DNA of 64,000 nt from CANLBN01 sp034111645. GTDB lineage: Bacteria > Pseudomonadota > Gammaproteobacteria > Pseudomonadales > Cellvibrionaceae. The notes under the pieces were generated by a model. That model saw only the letters and a program-made list of their open reading frames with translations. It did no database searches and was not told where the DNA came from. Position 1 is the first letter of the stretch; each line of letters begins with the position of its first letter. The stretch covers positions 89,220 to 153,219 of the forward strand of contig JAWUWW010000042.1 in the NCBI GenBank assembly GCA_034111645.1. Direction: 5' to 3'. The translations under genes were made by a program, and so were the position numbers. Below, in pieces: positions 28,453 through 37,105 of the stretch.

Positions 28453-31347
28453 TTATTGACAAGCTTCGCAATCGGGTTCATCTATCGAGCAAGCCTTTGG
28501 CACAGCTGCAGGGCCAGCACTCATGCCACTAGATGTAGAGCCTGAAGAAACCGCGTTTAAGTTGCCGGTATCAACTGTAGATTTTTCGGTAGATGTAGCC
28601 GCTAATGCACGCAAATAATAAGTCGTTTTAAGGCCGCGATACCAGGCCATGCGGTAAGTGATATCGAGTTTCTTGCCATTTGCTCCGGCTATGTATAAAT
28701 TCAAGCTTTGGGCCTGATCTAGCCATTTTTGACGACGGCTTGCGGCATCGACAATCCACTTAGGCTCGACTTCAAAAGCAGTCGAATAGAGTGCTTTAAG
28801 ATCGTCGGGTATGCGATCAATTTTTTGCACAGAACCTTCGTAATATTTAAGGTCATTAACCATTACGTTATCCCATAAATTACGATCTTTAAGGTCGTGT
28901 ACAAGGTATGGATTAACGACGGTAAATTCGCCCGAAAGGTTCGATTTAACATACAAGTTTTGGTAAGTTGGCTCGATAGATTGCGACACACCGGTAATGT
29001 TAGCAATGGTTGCCGTAGGCGCAATGGCCATTACATTTGAGTTACGCATGCCTTGAGTTTTTACCTTGGTGCGTAAGCTTGCCCAGTCTAAGGTTTCGCT
29101 ACGGTCCATCTCGATGTATTTTGCGCCACGGTTTTTAACCAAAATATCAATAGAGTCTAGCGGTAAAACACCTTGGCTCCATAGTGAACCCGGGAAGGTC
29201 TCGTAGCTGCCACGTTCTTTAGCAAGCTCGCACGATGCATTAATAGCATAATAGCTGATGGCTTCCATCGAGCGGTCGGCAAATTCAACAGCTTCGTCTG
29301 AGCCATAGGCAAGACGTTGCATATAAAGCGCATCTTGGAAACCCATTAAACCTAAACCAACAGGGCGGTGACGCATATTTGATTTACGTGCAGTCTCGAC
29401 CGAGTAATAGTTAATGTCGATAACGTTATCGAGCATTCGCACTGCGGTGTTCACAGTTGCGTGAAGTTTGGTTTGGTCTAACTGGCCATCGACAATGTGT
29501 TGTGCAAGGTTTATCGAGCCTAGGTTACAAACGGCAATTTCTTCATCGGCCTTGGTATTAAGAGTAATCTCAGTACATAGGTTAGACGAGTGAATCACAC
29601 CCGCATGTTGTTGTGGGCTACGTAGGTTACAGCTATCTTTGAAGGTGATCCATGGATGACCTGTTTCGAACAACATACCTAGCATTTTGCGCCAAAGGCC
29701 CGCAGCAGAAACACGCTTAAAGGTTTTGACGTCGCCGGTATCAGCCATACGCTCATATTCTTCATAACGAGTGTCGAATGCTGCACCAATTAAATCGTGA
29801 AGATCTGGGGTTTCACAAGGAGTGAATAGGGTCCATTGTTGGTCTTCAAAGACGCGCTTCATAAAAAGATCGGGTACCCAGTTGGCGGTATTCATATCGT
29901 GTGTGCGACGACGATCATCACCGGTGTTTTTGCGCAGATCTAAAAATTCTTCGATATCTAAATGCCAAGTCTCTAAGTAGGCACACATTGCACCTTTACG
30001 CTTACCACCTTGATTGACGGCAACAGCAGTATCGTTAGCAACTTTTAAGAACGGTACAATGCCTTGCGAGCGACCATTGGTGCCCTTAATGTAAGATCCT
30101 AATGCGCGCACTGGGGTCCAGTCGTTACCTAATCCGCCAGCCCACTTAGAAAGCATCGCGTTATCTTGCATGGCACCATAGATACCATAAAGATTATCGG
30201 GCACGGTCGTTAAATAGCATGAAGACAATTGCGGACGCAGAGTGCCCGCGTTAAATAGAGTCGGTGTAGAGCTCATATAATCGAACGAGCTCAGCAGGCG
30301 ATAAAATTCTATGGCACGTAGGTTGGGGTTATCTTCTTTAGCAGCGAGGCCCATTGCAACACGCATAAAAAATATTTGCGGCAATTCGATGCGCACATCG
30401 TTGCTGTGAATAAAATAACGGTCATACAAGGTTTGTAAGCCGAGGTAGGTAAATTGGCTGTCGCGCTCGTGATCTAATGCTGCCGCTAATTGCGGTATGT
30501 CAAAGTTGCGTAGCTCAGGTGATAAAAGATCAAGCTCAATGCCTTTTTCTATGTATACAGGTAGTGCCTGCGCATAGAGATGCTTCATCTCGTGATGAGT
30601 GGCTAATTCCGCTATACCTAAAAAGCCTAATGACTCTGCACGTAACTTATCGAGCAGTAATCTTGCGGTAGCATAAGTATAATTAGGTTCTTTCTCTACT
30701 AGGGTGCGAGCAGTAATAACTAATGATGTATTGATATCAACTAATGCTACGCCATCATAAAGGTTGCGCATGGCTTCATTTAATATAGCTTTTGGCTCAA
30801 CATCTTTAAGGCCCTCGCAAGCTTCTGTAACAACAGTATGGAGTCTTTCCATATCAAGCGGTTGGATAGAGCCATCGGGCATAGTGACATTGATTTCAGG
30901 GTAGCTCGCAAGCTCTTCGGCAGAGAATTTAGGCTGGGCCGCTTCGGCACGACGACGGGCACGTTCTTCGCGGTAAATGACATAATCACGCGCAACTTTG
31001 TGCTCGCCGCCACGCATTAAGGCCAATTCAGCTTGGTCTTGAATATCTTCAATATGTACGGTGCCACCTGAGGGCATACGACGCTTAAAGGTCTCGCTGA
31101 TCTGTTGCGCTAAACTTTTAACCGTTTGGTGAACACGACTAGAGGCAGCCGCAACGCCTCCCTCTACTGCCAAGAAAGCTTTGGTCAAAGCAACTTCTAC
31201 TTTAGATTCGTCATAAGGTACTACGGTGCCATTGCGTTTAATAACGCGCAATGATCCGGGGGCTGTGGCTGATATAGTTGACGTGCTAGGTGCTGGCGTT
31301 GGCTTATTTTGCCTTTGGGGCGTACTGGTGTCTGTGTCGAGATGCAT
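28453..31347 (-). CDS. nrdA: Ribonucleoside-diphosphate reductase class I, alpha subunit, two ATP-cones
   Basis: 964 aa, about 200 longer than E. coli NrdA. Two ATP-cone regions precede the catalytic barrel: the first at about 30-125 (LRVIKRNGTVVPYDESKVEVALTKAF) and a second, more divergent one at about 150-240 (MPDGSIQPLDMERLHTVVTEA). This is the Pseudomonas-type arrangement. Active-site elements are present: SSCYLTTVPDN, NLCTEITLN and AVCNLGSINL with the redox and radical cysteines, the YxxLY radical-transfer region, and the C-terminal CEACQ shuttle cysteines. A GGAG site 6 nt before the ATG supports the start. Expression is probably set by the NrdR and DnaA boxes upstream. Confidence 0.96.
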   Translation of the reverse strand: MHLDTDTSTPQRQNKPTPAPSTSTISATAPGSLRVIKRNGTVVPYDESKVEVALTKAFLAVEGGVAAASSRVHQTVKSLAQQISETFKRRMPSGGTVHIEDIQDQAELALMRGGEHKVARDYVIYREERARRRAEAAQPKFSAEELASYPEINVTMPDGSIQPLDMERLHTVVTEACEGLKDVEPKAILNEAMRNLYDGVALVDINTSLVITARTLVEKEPNYTYATARLLLDKLRAESLGFLGIAELATHHEMKHLYAQALPVYIEKGIELDLLSPELRNFDIPQLAAALDHERDSQFTYLGLQTLYDRYFIHSNDVRIELPQIFFMRVAMGLAAKEDNPNLRAIEFYRLLSSFDYMSSTPTLFNAGTLRPQLSSCYLTTVPDNLYGIYGAMQDNAMLSKWAGGLGNDWTPVRALGSYIKGTNGRSQGIVPFLKVANDTAVAVNQGGKRKGAMCAYLETWHLDIEEFLDLRKNTGDDRRRTHDMNTANWVPDLFMKRVFEDQQWTLFTPCETPDLHDLIGAAFDTRYEEYERMADTGDVKTFKRVSAAGLWRKMLGMLFETGHPWITFKDSCNLRSPQQHAGVIHSSNLCTEITLNTKADEEIAVCNLGSINLAQHIVDGQLDQTKLHATVNTAVRMLDNVIDINYYSVETARKSNMRHRPVGLGLMGFQDALYMQRLAYGSDEAVEFADRSMEAISYYAINASCELAKERGSYETFPGSLWSQGVLPLDSIDILVKNRGAKYIEMDRSETLDWASLRTKVKTQGMRNSNVMAIAPTATIANITGVSQSIEPTYQNLYVKSNLSGEFTVVNPYLVHDLKDRNLWDNVMVNDLKYYEGSVQKIDRIPDDLKALYSTAFEVEPKWIVDAASRRQKWLDQAQSLNLYIAGANGKKLDITYRMAWYRGLKTTYYLRALAATSTEKSTVDTGNLNAVSSGSTSSGMSAGPAAVPKACSIDEPDCEACQ

Positions 31348-31683
31348 GTGGTGCTCCGTAAAATGCCTAAACGTTATTTAAACGTGATTATTAATAGTGG
31401 TGTTAAATTTTTTATTAGCGCTAGCTTGATTAATCTCTTATTGGCTTTGGTTTTTTGAGATCTGTTTATGTAAACATTGCTCATCGCGCCAGATTCAAGT
31501 TCCAGGTAATCTTTTTTGTTATATTTAAATAGAAAATTAAGAAGCTAGTCTAATTCAATGTTTTACAACGGCTTTTTATTTCCATTTGTTTTTAGACTGA
31601 TTTTTTACTCGCTAATTAACGTCATCATTCGACCATTAGCTTTGATCGTCATATCTTTTCTTTGTGCTCATTTTCAAATAATA

Positions 31684-31730
31684 ACCCCATATATAGGGTT
31701 ATATCAATAGCAAGACACAAGATAATGGGT
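31684..31730 (-). promoter_or_regulatory. Tandem NrdR boxes upstream of nrdA
   Basis: ACCCCATATATAGGGT (31684-31699) and ACACAAGATAATGGGT (31715-31730) each match 13 of 16 positions of the NrdR consensus (acaCwAtATaTwGtgt). Their spacing is exactly 31 bp, three helical turns, which is the known arrangement for cooperative NrdR repression of ribonucleotide reductase genes. The nrdR gene itself is not in the window. Confidence 0.88.
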
Positions 31731-31769
31731 TTTTGGGTAAAGTGCAAGCCAATCAAACAGGGGTTTAGC

Positions 31770-31789
31770 TGTGGATAAAGTGTTAATAA
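31770..31789 (-). promoter_or_regulatory. DnaA boxes upstream of nrdA
   Basis: TGTGGATAA at 31770-31778 is the exact complement of the strong DnaA box TTATCCACA. A second copy with one mismatch, TGTTAATAA, follows at 31781-31789 in the same orientation, 11 bp away. DnaA boxes in front of nrdAB are known in E. coli, where DnaA regulates the operon, so a similar role here is likely. Confidence 0.7.
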
Positions 31790-31802
31790 GGCTGAATGTA
31801 AG

Positions 31803-31823
31803 TGACTGCTAATCTAGCAGTCA
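31803..31823. repeat. Perfect 9-bp inverted repeat near the DnaA boxes
   Basis: TGACTGCTA (31803-31811) and TAGCAGTCA (31815-31823) pair perfectly around a 3-nt loop. There is no T-run, so it is more likely an operator or structural element than a terminator. Confidence 0.75.
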
Positions 31824-32209
31824 TTGCAGATGTTGTGCTGTACATTTAGCAAGTCTAATATGATAAGTCACAACTCTTTTTGTATTGGTTTTTTAATTTT
31901 GATAGCTTTTAGTTATTATTTATTTGCTGTCTTATTTAAGAGTGTTTTCACGTTTGAATAAGCTATTTTTAATAAGCTTTACTCATAAAAGAACACACTT
32001 AGAACTTTGATTTAGTGCAAGACTTCTTCGTTGTTGTTTTTTACGTCAGATATGATGATTTTACGAGGGCCGAGATGTAGAGTTGCCAACTTTACTATCG
32101 GTTTGATGAATTCGATATATAGCGGGCAGTGTTTTTTAAACGTAAAGCCTAAAAATGTAGCAAGAGCAAGTCTTAAGCGGAATATCGCATTGATGCTAGT
32201 GTCTTAATA

Positions 32210-32373
32210 TGAGACCTTTGCACGAAAGCCATTTCACTTTCACTCGGGTTTACCCCTGAAGGGGGCACCGAGGAAAAACGTACTCAATCGATCATTTATC
32301 ACACATAAACTCCCTCTTGACCTGCGTTTTTGCCTTGCTTGAAAGCAAAATCATCTTCCGTGCAACGGTCTCA
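32210..32373. mobile_element. MITE-like element, 164 bp, with IS5-type terminal inverted repeats
   Basis: The ends TGAGACCTTTGCACGAAAG (32210-32228) and the complement of the right end, TGAGACCGTTGCACGGAAG (32373-32355), agree at 17 of 19 positions. The GAGACC...TTGCA start resembles termini of some IS5-family elements. The inside has no transposase, only hairpins: CTCGG...CCGAG enclosing CCCC-TGAA-GGGG (about 32242-32272) and TTTTGC...GCAAAA near the right end. No exact target duplication is visible. It is most simply a non-autonomous deletion derivative of an insertion sequence. It ends 8 bp from the argF stop codon and may act as its terminator. Confidence 0.8.
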
Positions 32374-32381
32374 ATTTAAGA

Positions 32382-33287
32382 TTAAAACTTACCCAGTAAA
32401 AATTCCATCAGTGCTTTTTGAGCATGAAGGCGGTTCTCGGCTTCATCCCATACAACAGAATATTTGGAGTCCATAACAGTATCGTTAATTTCCATGCCGC
32501 GATAAGCGGGTAGGCAATGCATAAAAACAGCGTCTTTGTGAGCAAGCGTCATCAGTTCTTCATTTACCTGAAAGCCTTTGAAAGCATCGATACGGGCTTG
32601 TTTTTCTTCCTCTTGGCCCATCGATGCCCAAGTATCAGTGACAACCCAATCGCTGTTTCTTACGGCATCTTCGACGTTATCAAATAATGTAATGCGGTCG
32701 CTATTGACTTCTAATAGTGCTTGGTTGGGTTTATAGCCCTCGGGGCAGACAATGTGTAAATTAAAATCACATTGCTTGGCGGCGTTAATATATGACTGGC
32801 ACATATTGTTGCCATCGCCAATCCAAACTACTGTTTTACCTTGAGGATCTCCGCGATGTTCTGTGTAGGTTTGAATATCCGCTAGCAACTGGCAGGGATG
32901 ATAACTGTCAGTTAATGCATTAATAACCGGCACACGAGAGTAGCTTGCAAACTTCTCGACGCTCTCGTGGCTAAAGGTACGAATCATAATAATATCGACC
33001 ATGCTTGAAATAACGCGCGATGTATCTTCGATAGGTTCTCCGCGACCGAGTTGAGTATCGTTAGACGATAAAAATAAACCGCTGCCACCAAGTTGCGCGA
33101 TACCCGATTCAAAAGAGACACGAGTACGCGTTGACGATTTTTCAAAAATCATCGCAAGCACTTTCCCGTCCAGCGTTTTTAACGCGTTATTATTGCGGTG
33201 TTGTTGCTTTATTAATATGGCGCGTTGAATAACCTGTTTCAATTCAGCTGGGGACAAATCCATTAAGGTTAAAAAATGTCTAGTCAT
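32382..33287 (-). CDS. argF: Ornithine carbamoyltransferase
   Basis: 301 aa, the normal length. The enzyme makes citrulline from ornithine and carbamoyl phosphate in arginine biosynthesis. The carbamoyl-phosphate loop SSTRTRVSFE (about 52-61), the HPCQLLAD motif (about 130-137) and the ornithine-site motif FMHCLPAYRG (about 260-269) are all present. The gene follows argD on the same strand with a gap of 105 bp, so both probably belong to one arginine unit. The MITE-like element begins just after its stop codon. Confidence 0.97.
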   Translation of the reverse strand: MTRHFLTLMDLSPAELKQVIQRAILIKQQHRNNNALKTLDGKVLAMIFEKSSTRTRVSFESGIAQLGGSGLFLSSNDTQLGRGEPIEDTSRVISSMVDIIMIRTFSHESVEKFASYSRVPVINALTDSYHPCQLLADIQTYTEHRGDPQGKTVVWIGDGNNMCQSYINAAKQCDFNLHIVCPEGYKPNQALLEVNSDRITLFDNVEDAVRNSDWVVTDTWASMGQEEEKQARIDAFKGFQVNEELMTLAHKDAVFMHCLPAYRGMEINDTVMDSKYSVVWDEAENRLHAQKALMEFLLGKF

Positions 33288-33392
33288 AGGGTGAATCCCA
33301 AAATTTATGTGGCTATTTAAACGATAAAAATTTCAGTGAAAGAGTTTATTAAATAGCCTTAAATGGATGCTAAGCAATACATAGCGTAAGCG

Positions 33393-34553
33393 TTAATGGA
33401 TTAAAGAGCTTATAATCTCGATAACTTGATCTGCTTGTGCTTCATTCATGATCAGGGGCGGTAATAATCGAATTACGCTGCCCGCAGTAACATTAATTAA
33501 CAGACCTTTTTCGGCTGCAAGGGCAACTAATTCAGGGCACGGTTCCTTCAGCTCAATACCAATCATCATGCCTCTTTGGCGATACTCTTTGAGTTGGGTC
33601 TTGTTAGCCAGTGCCTTAGTAAAACCATCGGTAAAGTAGGCGTGCATTTTATTAACGTGAGCGCATAAGTCGGTTTTTTCGATGACCTCAATCACACTAC
33701 TAACCGCTGCACAAGCAACTGGGTTACCACCATAGGTGGAGCCATGATTTCCAGGTTGTAAAATATCGTTTGCTTTTCCGTGGGTCAAGCAAGCGCCAAT
33801 AGGAAGACCATTGCCTAAACCTTTTGCCGTAGTGAGTATGTCGGGCATTATATTGTTAGCCATAAATGCAAAATAATGCCCTGTTCTTGCGTTTCCCGTC
33901 TGAATCTCATCGACTATTAATAACCAATCATTTTTATCGCATAGCTCTCGCAATGCATTTAAATAATTAGCCGCTGGAATTTGTATACCACCTTCGCCTT
34001 GAATGGGTTCAACCATTACGGCAACGATGTTAGGATTGTCTGAATATGCGGCTATCGCCTCGACATCATTAAATGGCACATGCTCAAAGCCTTCGACTAG
34101 GGGCGCAAAACCTTGTTTAATCTTGCTGTTACCTGTCGCTGTCAATGTAGCCATAGTGCGGCCATGAAAACTATTATTTGCGGTGATAATAGTAGGTATA
34201 ACAATACCTTTTCCGTTACCGTATTTACGTGCAATTTTAATCGCAGCTTCATTGGCTTCGGCACCAGAGTTTGAGAAAAACACTTTATCCATACCGCTTA
34301 CGCGACAAATATCCTCACCCGCTTTTTGTTGTACCGGTAAATTGTAGAGGTTCGATGTATGAATCAGAGTTTCAGCCTGTAACTTAATGGCTTTAACAAC
34401 TGCAGGGTGGCAATGTCCAAGACCGCAAACGGCGATACCCGCCAGAGCGTCTAGGTATTGTTTACCGTTAGTATCCCAGAGAAAGCAACCCGCACCTTTA
34501 TCAATAGTTATTGCGCGTTGACCATAGGTATTCATTAATGCTGTTGTATTCAT
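33393..34553 (-). CDS. argD: Acetylornithine aminotransferase (class III aminotransferase)
   Basis: 386 aa from the chosen ATG at 34553 (MNTTALMNTYGQRA); an upstream in-frame ATG at 34625 would add a 24-residue hydrophobic stretch foreign to the family. The PLP lysine is in TTAKGLGNGLPIGA, the cofactor-binding SGAEANEAAIKIARKYG and the DEIQTG motif are present, and the N-terminus matches ArgD/AruC proteins. It makes N-acetylornithine from N-acetylglutamate semialdehyde. The next gene is argF. A strong minus-strand terminator hairpin lies about 80-100 bp upstream of the start, so expression may be attenuated. Confidence 0.94.
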   Translation of the reverse strand: MNTTALMNTYGQRAITIDKGAGCFLWDTNGKQYLDALAGIAVCGLGHCHPAVVKAIKLQAETLIHTSNLYNLPVQQKAGEDICRVSGMDKVFFSNSGAEANEAAIKIARKYGNGKGIVIPTIITANNSFHGRTMATLTATGNSKIKQGFAPLVEGFEHVPFNDVEAIAAYSDNPNIVAVMVEPIQGEGGIQIPAANYLNALRELCDKNDWLLIVDEIQTGNARTGHYFAFMANNIMPDILTTAKGLGNGLPIGACLTHGKANDILQPGNHGSTYGGNPVACAAVSSVIEVIEKTDLCAHVNKMHAYFTDGFTKALANKTQLKEYRQRGMMIGIELKEPCPELVALAAEKGLLINVTAGSVIRLLPPLIMNEAQADQVIEIISSLIH

Positions 34554-34627
34554 ATCGATTAATAGTAGTGTCGTAAATATATTGTGAATTAAAAGTGCTC
34601 GCCTTAAATATCTAATAGCGATCAAAC

Positions 34628-34658
34628 AAAAAAAGAAAAGGCAGCTGCTGCTGCCTTT
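34628..34658 (-). terminator. Minus-strand terminator in the argD leader (possible attenuator)
   Basis: AAAGGCAGC (34637-34645) and GCTGCCTTT (34650-34658) form a perfect 9-bp stem with a 4-nt loop. Read on the minus strand it is followed by TTTTCTTTTTTT. It sits about 80 bp before the argD start and points toward argD. No minus-strand gene lies upstream for it to terminate, apart from the 15-codon ORF at 34670-34717. Confidence 0.85.
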
Positions 34659-34669
34659 ATACGAGCTTA

Positions 34670-34717
34670 TTATGATTTAAGCCGATGACTTTGGCAATCG
34701 TCCTCAATAAACTCCAT
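34670..34717 (-). other. 15-codon ORF upstream of the argD leader hairpin
   Basis: The ATG at 34717 opens MEFIEDDCQSHRLKS and stops 12 bp before the terminator stem. Its place between a presumed argD promoter and a terminator is like that of a leader peptide, but it has a single Arg codon (CGG) and no good ribosome-binding site, so it may be chance. Confidence 0.25.
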
Positions 34718-34856
34718 TAAAAGAGTCAGATACAGGCAAATAATATGCAGTTGATGAATGAATCAGTTAGAATAGTGCCAATTTAAGCGCTGTGATGATC
34801 TCATTGCGACTATTTTTATTCATCATTTAACTAACAAATTAGAGGTTTTACAGACC

Positions 34857-35186
34857 ATGGATATCATGGATACAATCAAGCAACAAATTGCCGACAACGC
34901 CGTTATTCTTTACATGAAAGGCTCGCCTAATGCACCACAATGTGGTTTCTCAATGCGTTCATCGCAAGCGATTATGGAATGCGGCAAGCGCTTTGCCTAC
35001 GTGGATATTCTAACTAACCCTGAAATTCGAGCAAACTTACCAAAGTATGCCGAGTGGCCAACATTTCCTCAATTATGGGTTGATGGCGAATTAATTGGTG
35101 GTTGTGACATTATTACTGAAATGCACGCAGCCGGCGAACTCAAAACAGTTATTGATGCTGCAGTGCCAGACGAAGCCGCTAGTTAA
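34857..35186 (+). CDS. grxD: Monothiol glutaredoxin, GrxD/Grx4 family
   Basis: 109 aa, the usual length. The active site is CGFS (Cys29) within MKGSPNAPQCGFSMR, followed by the glutathione-binding segment WPTFPQLWVDGELIGGCDI (about 71-89). Proteins of this group carry a glutathione-bound 2Fe-2S cluster and take part in iron-sulfur transfer with BolA partners. It is cytoplasmic. The gene lies alone between argD (divergent) and a nitrilase gene. Confidence 0.96.
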   Translation: MDIMDTIKQQIADNAVILYMKGSPNAPQCGFSMRSSQAIMECGKRFAYVDILTNPEIRANLPKYAEWPTFPQLWVDGELIGGCDIITEMHAAGELKTVIDAAVPDEAAS

Positions 35187-35379
35187 GATTAGTGTCAATG
35201 TTTGCAAGTGTCTGTTTATGATCATTTACAGTTTAAAAAAACTTTTATGCCTTTATAACGTTGATTACAGTTTTTGATGATTGTCGCTATTGTTACTTAT
35301 CATTGCATCATCGCTTATCGAATAAACTTATAAAGCAGGCAATCAAACTATCAGCGTTATAATTTAGATTTGTGGATTC

Positions 35380-36264
35380 ATGAAAATAGCGAGCCAATTA
35401 AGAGTAACCATCGTGCAAACCGCATTATGTTGGTTAGATCCTGTTGCTAACAGAAAGATGCTTGAAGAAAAATTTCTTGCACTTAAAGGCAAGACCGACC
35501 TAATTGTATTGCCCGAAATGTTTACTTCGGGTTTTACCGTCGAGCCGGAGAAGATGGATAATGTCGACGGAACTGTTGCTTGGTTAAAGGCGCAAGCACA
35601 ATTTTTAGGCGCAGCGATTACCGGGAGTGTTGCCTGTGATGTTGCGGATCTAGGTACTACATCTGGTCAGTCTACTCCTGAAAATAAAAGTGATGTTAAT
35701 AAAAGCGGCACTAATATAAGCGGCACTAATATAAGCAATAACGACAAGCCACCTTTTGTTAATCGGATGCTATTTGTTCTTCCTCATGGTGATTTGTTGC
35801 ATTACGATAAAGTCCACCTATTTAGAATGGCTGATGAGCACGAACGCTATCAGGCAGGTAAAGAACGCTGTGTGATTAACTACAAAGGTTGGCCTATATT
35901 ATTAACGGTTTGTTATGATCTGCGCTTTCCGGTTTTTTGTCGAAATCGCAATGACTATGACTTGATGCTTTGTGTGGCCAATTGGCCGGTAGCAAGAGCG
36001 CATCATTGGCGCAGTTTATTGATAGCGCGTGCTATTGAAAATCAAGCCTACGTGGTTGGGGTTAATCGTGTTGGCAAAGATGGTAATGGCTTAGACTACT
36101 CAGGCGATTCGCTCGCTATTGATTATCTTGGTAAGTTACTAGTCGATAAACCCGATGAATGGATTGAAACTATAGTGTTTGATCAACAAGCATTGGCTGA
36201 GTATCGTCAACGCTTTAGGGCCTGGCAAGATGCTGATGATTTTGTCATGAACATTAAAATTTAA
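35380..36264 (+). CDS. Nitrilase-family amidohydrolase (YafV/omega-amidase-like) with low-complexity insert
   Basis: 294 aa. The catalytic triad is visible: Glu46 in LPEMFTSGF, Lys144 in HYDKVHLF and Cys178 in VCYDLRFP. The pattern fits the YafV/omega-amidase branch, which hydrolyses 2-oxoglutaramate and related amides. Residues about 88-123 are an Asn/Ser/Thr-rich insert containing a direct repeat (SGTNI twice), absent from typical members; at the DNA level the repeat is GCGGCACTAATATAA duplicated. The insert lies in a surface loop before the Lys, so activity is probably kept. It may be co-transcribed with the OmpA-like gene 34 bp downstream. Confidence 0.92.
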   Translation: MKIASQLRVTIVQTALCWLDPVANRKMLEEKFLALKGKTDLIVLPEMFTSGFTVEPEKMDNVDGTVAWLKAQAQFLGAAITGSVACDVADLGTTSGQSTPENKSDVNKSGTNISGTNISNNDKPPFVNRMLFVLPHGDLLHYDKVHLFRMADEHERYQAGKERCVINYKGWPILLTVCYDLRFPVFCRNRNDYDLMLCVANWPVARAHHWRSLLIARAIENQAYVVGVNRVGKDGNGLDYSGDSLAIDYLGKLLVDKPDEWIETIVFDQQALAEYRQRFRAWQDADDFVMNIKI

Positions 36265-36298
36265 ATCTAAATATTGAACTTTTAGAAGGTATTTTTTT

Positions 36299-36865
36299 AT
36301 GCAACGGTATTTTTGTTTGTTATTAATTCTTTTAACGGCATCTGTATTTGCACAAACAGGCCCAGAGAATGATGGTATTGTGAAGCAATTATTGTTTATT
36401 GATAGCGATCGTGATGGCGTTGATGATGCTATTGATGAGTGCTACAAAACACCACCGAATACTAAAGTGAATGAGAAAGGCTGTTTTCTCGTCACTAAAG
36501 ATCTCAAGAGAATTCGAGTAAATGTTAATTTCGCGGTTGATTCTAGTTTTATTGAAACTGAGTTTTACCCAGAAGTTGAAAAAGTAGCCATGTTTATGAA
36601 AGACAATCCATTAACGCGAGCTGTGATTGAGGGCCATACAGATAGCGATGGCAGCGACGCATATAACAGAGGTTTATCACAGCGCCGAGCGCAAGCGATT
36701 GCTCAACTATTGGTGTCGAAGTTTGGTATTGAACCAATTCGTTTAATCACTGTTGGTTTTGGTGAAAGCAAGCCATTGGTGTCAAATAATTCAGTAAGCA
36801 ATAAGGCAAGAAATCGTCGTTCCATTGCTGTTATCAATTCATTGCAAGAAAAACGCCTGCAGTAA
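36299..36865 (+). CDS. OmpA-family peptidoglycan-binding protein
   Basis: 188 aa. A signal peptide ends at VFA-QTG (about residue 18). Next comes a short calcium-binding-like DSDRDGVDDAIDEC segment with KGC, typical of thrombospondin type-3 repeats, then an OmpA C-terminal domain (about 85-188) with IEGHTDSDGSDAYNRGLSQRRAQAI and the NRRSIAVI end. It would bind peptidoglycan from the periplasmic side of the outer membrane. No beta-barrel is present, so it is a small anchor rather than a porin. Confidence 0.9.
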   Translation: MQRYFCLLLILLTASVFAQTGPENDGIVKQLLFIDSDRDGVDDAIDECYKTPPNTKVNEKGCFLVTKDLKRIRVNVNFAVDSSFIETEFYPEVEKVAMFMKDNPLTRAVIEGHTDSDGSDAYNRGLSQRRAQAIAQLLVSKFGIEPIRLITVGFGESKPLVSNNSVSNKARNRRSIAVINSLQEKRLQ

Positions 36866-36967
36866 AAACATATAGTTAGATGCTCAGGCTCAGTCATTTA
36901 AAGCTAAGCGTTTATGTATGTGTCTACGATAAGCTAAGAAAAATAATTATAAAAATCGCACACAAAT

Positions 36968-37015
36968 AAAATAATCATTAGTTACTATTTATGATTTTTT
37001 CCTTATGATTATTTT
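36968..37015 (+). terminator. AT-rich inverted repeat, possible terminator of the OmpA-like gene
   Basis: AAAATAATCAT (36968-36978) and ATGATTATTTT (37005-37015) pair over 11 bp across a 26-nt loop and are followed by a T-run. The stem is weak and the loop long, so the role is uncertain. Confidence 0.35.
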
Positions 37016-37105
37016 TTTAAACAGTATTAAAATTTATTTCTTTATCTTACTTTTATTATTAAATGTAAAGATAAATAACATCAATCACTATTTGCGAGGA
37101 GAATA

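Larger units (their letters stand above)
31348..32209. other. nrdA upstream region, about 860 bp
   Basis: No gene is visible. The region carries the NrdR box pair (31684-31730), DnaA boxes (31770-31789) and a 9-bp perfect inverted repeat (31803-31823), each listed separately, and ends at the MITE-like element. The nrdA leader between the NrdR boxes and the ATG is about 340 bp of AT-rich sequence. Confidence 0.6.
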
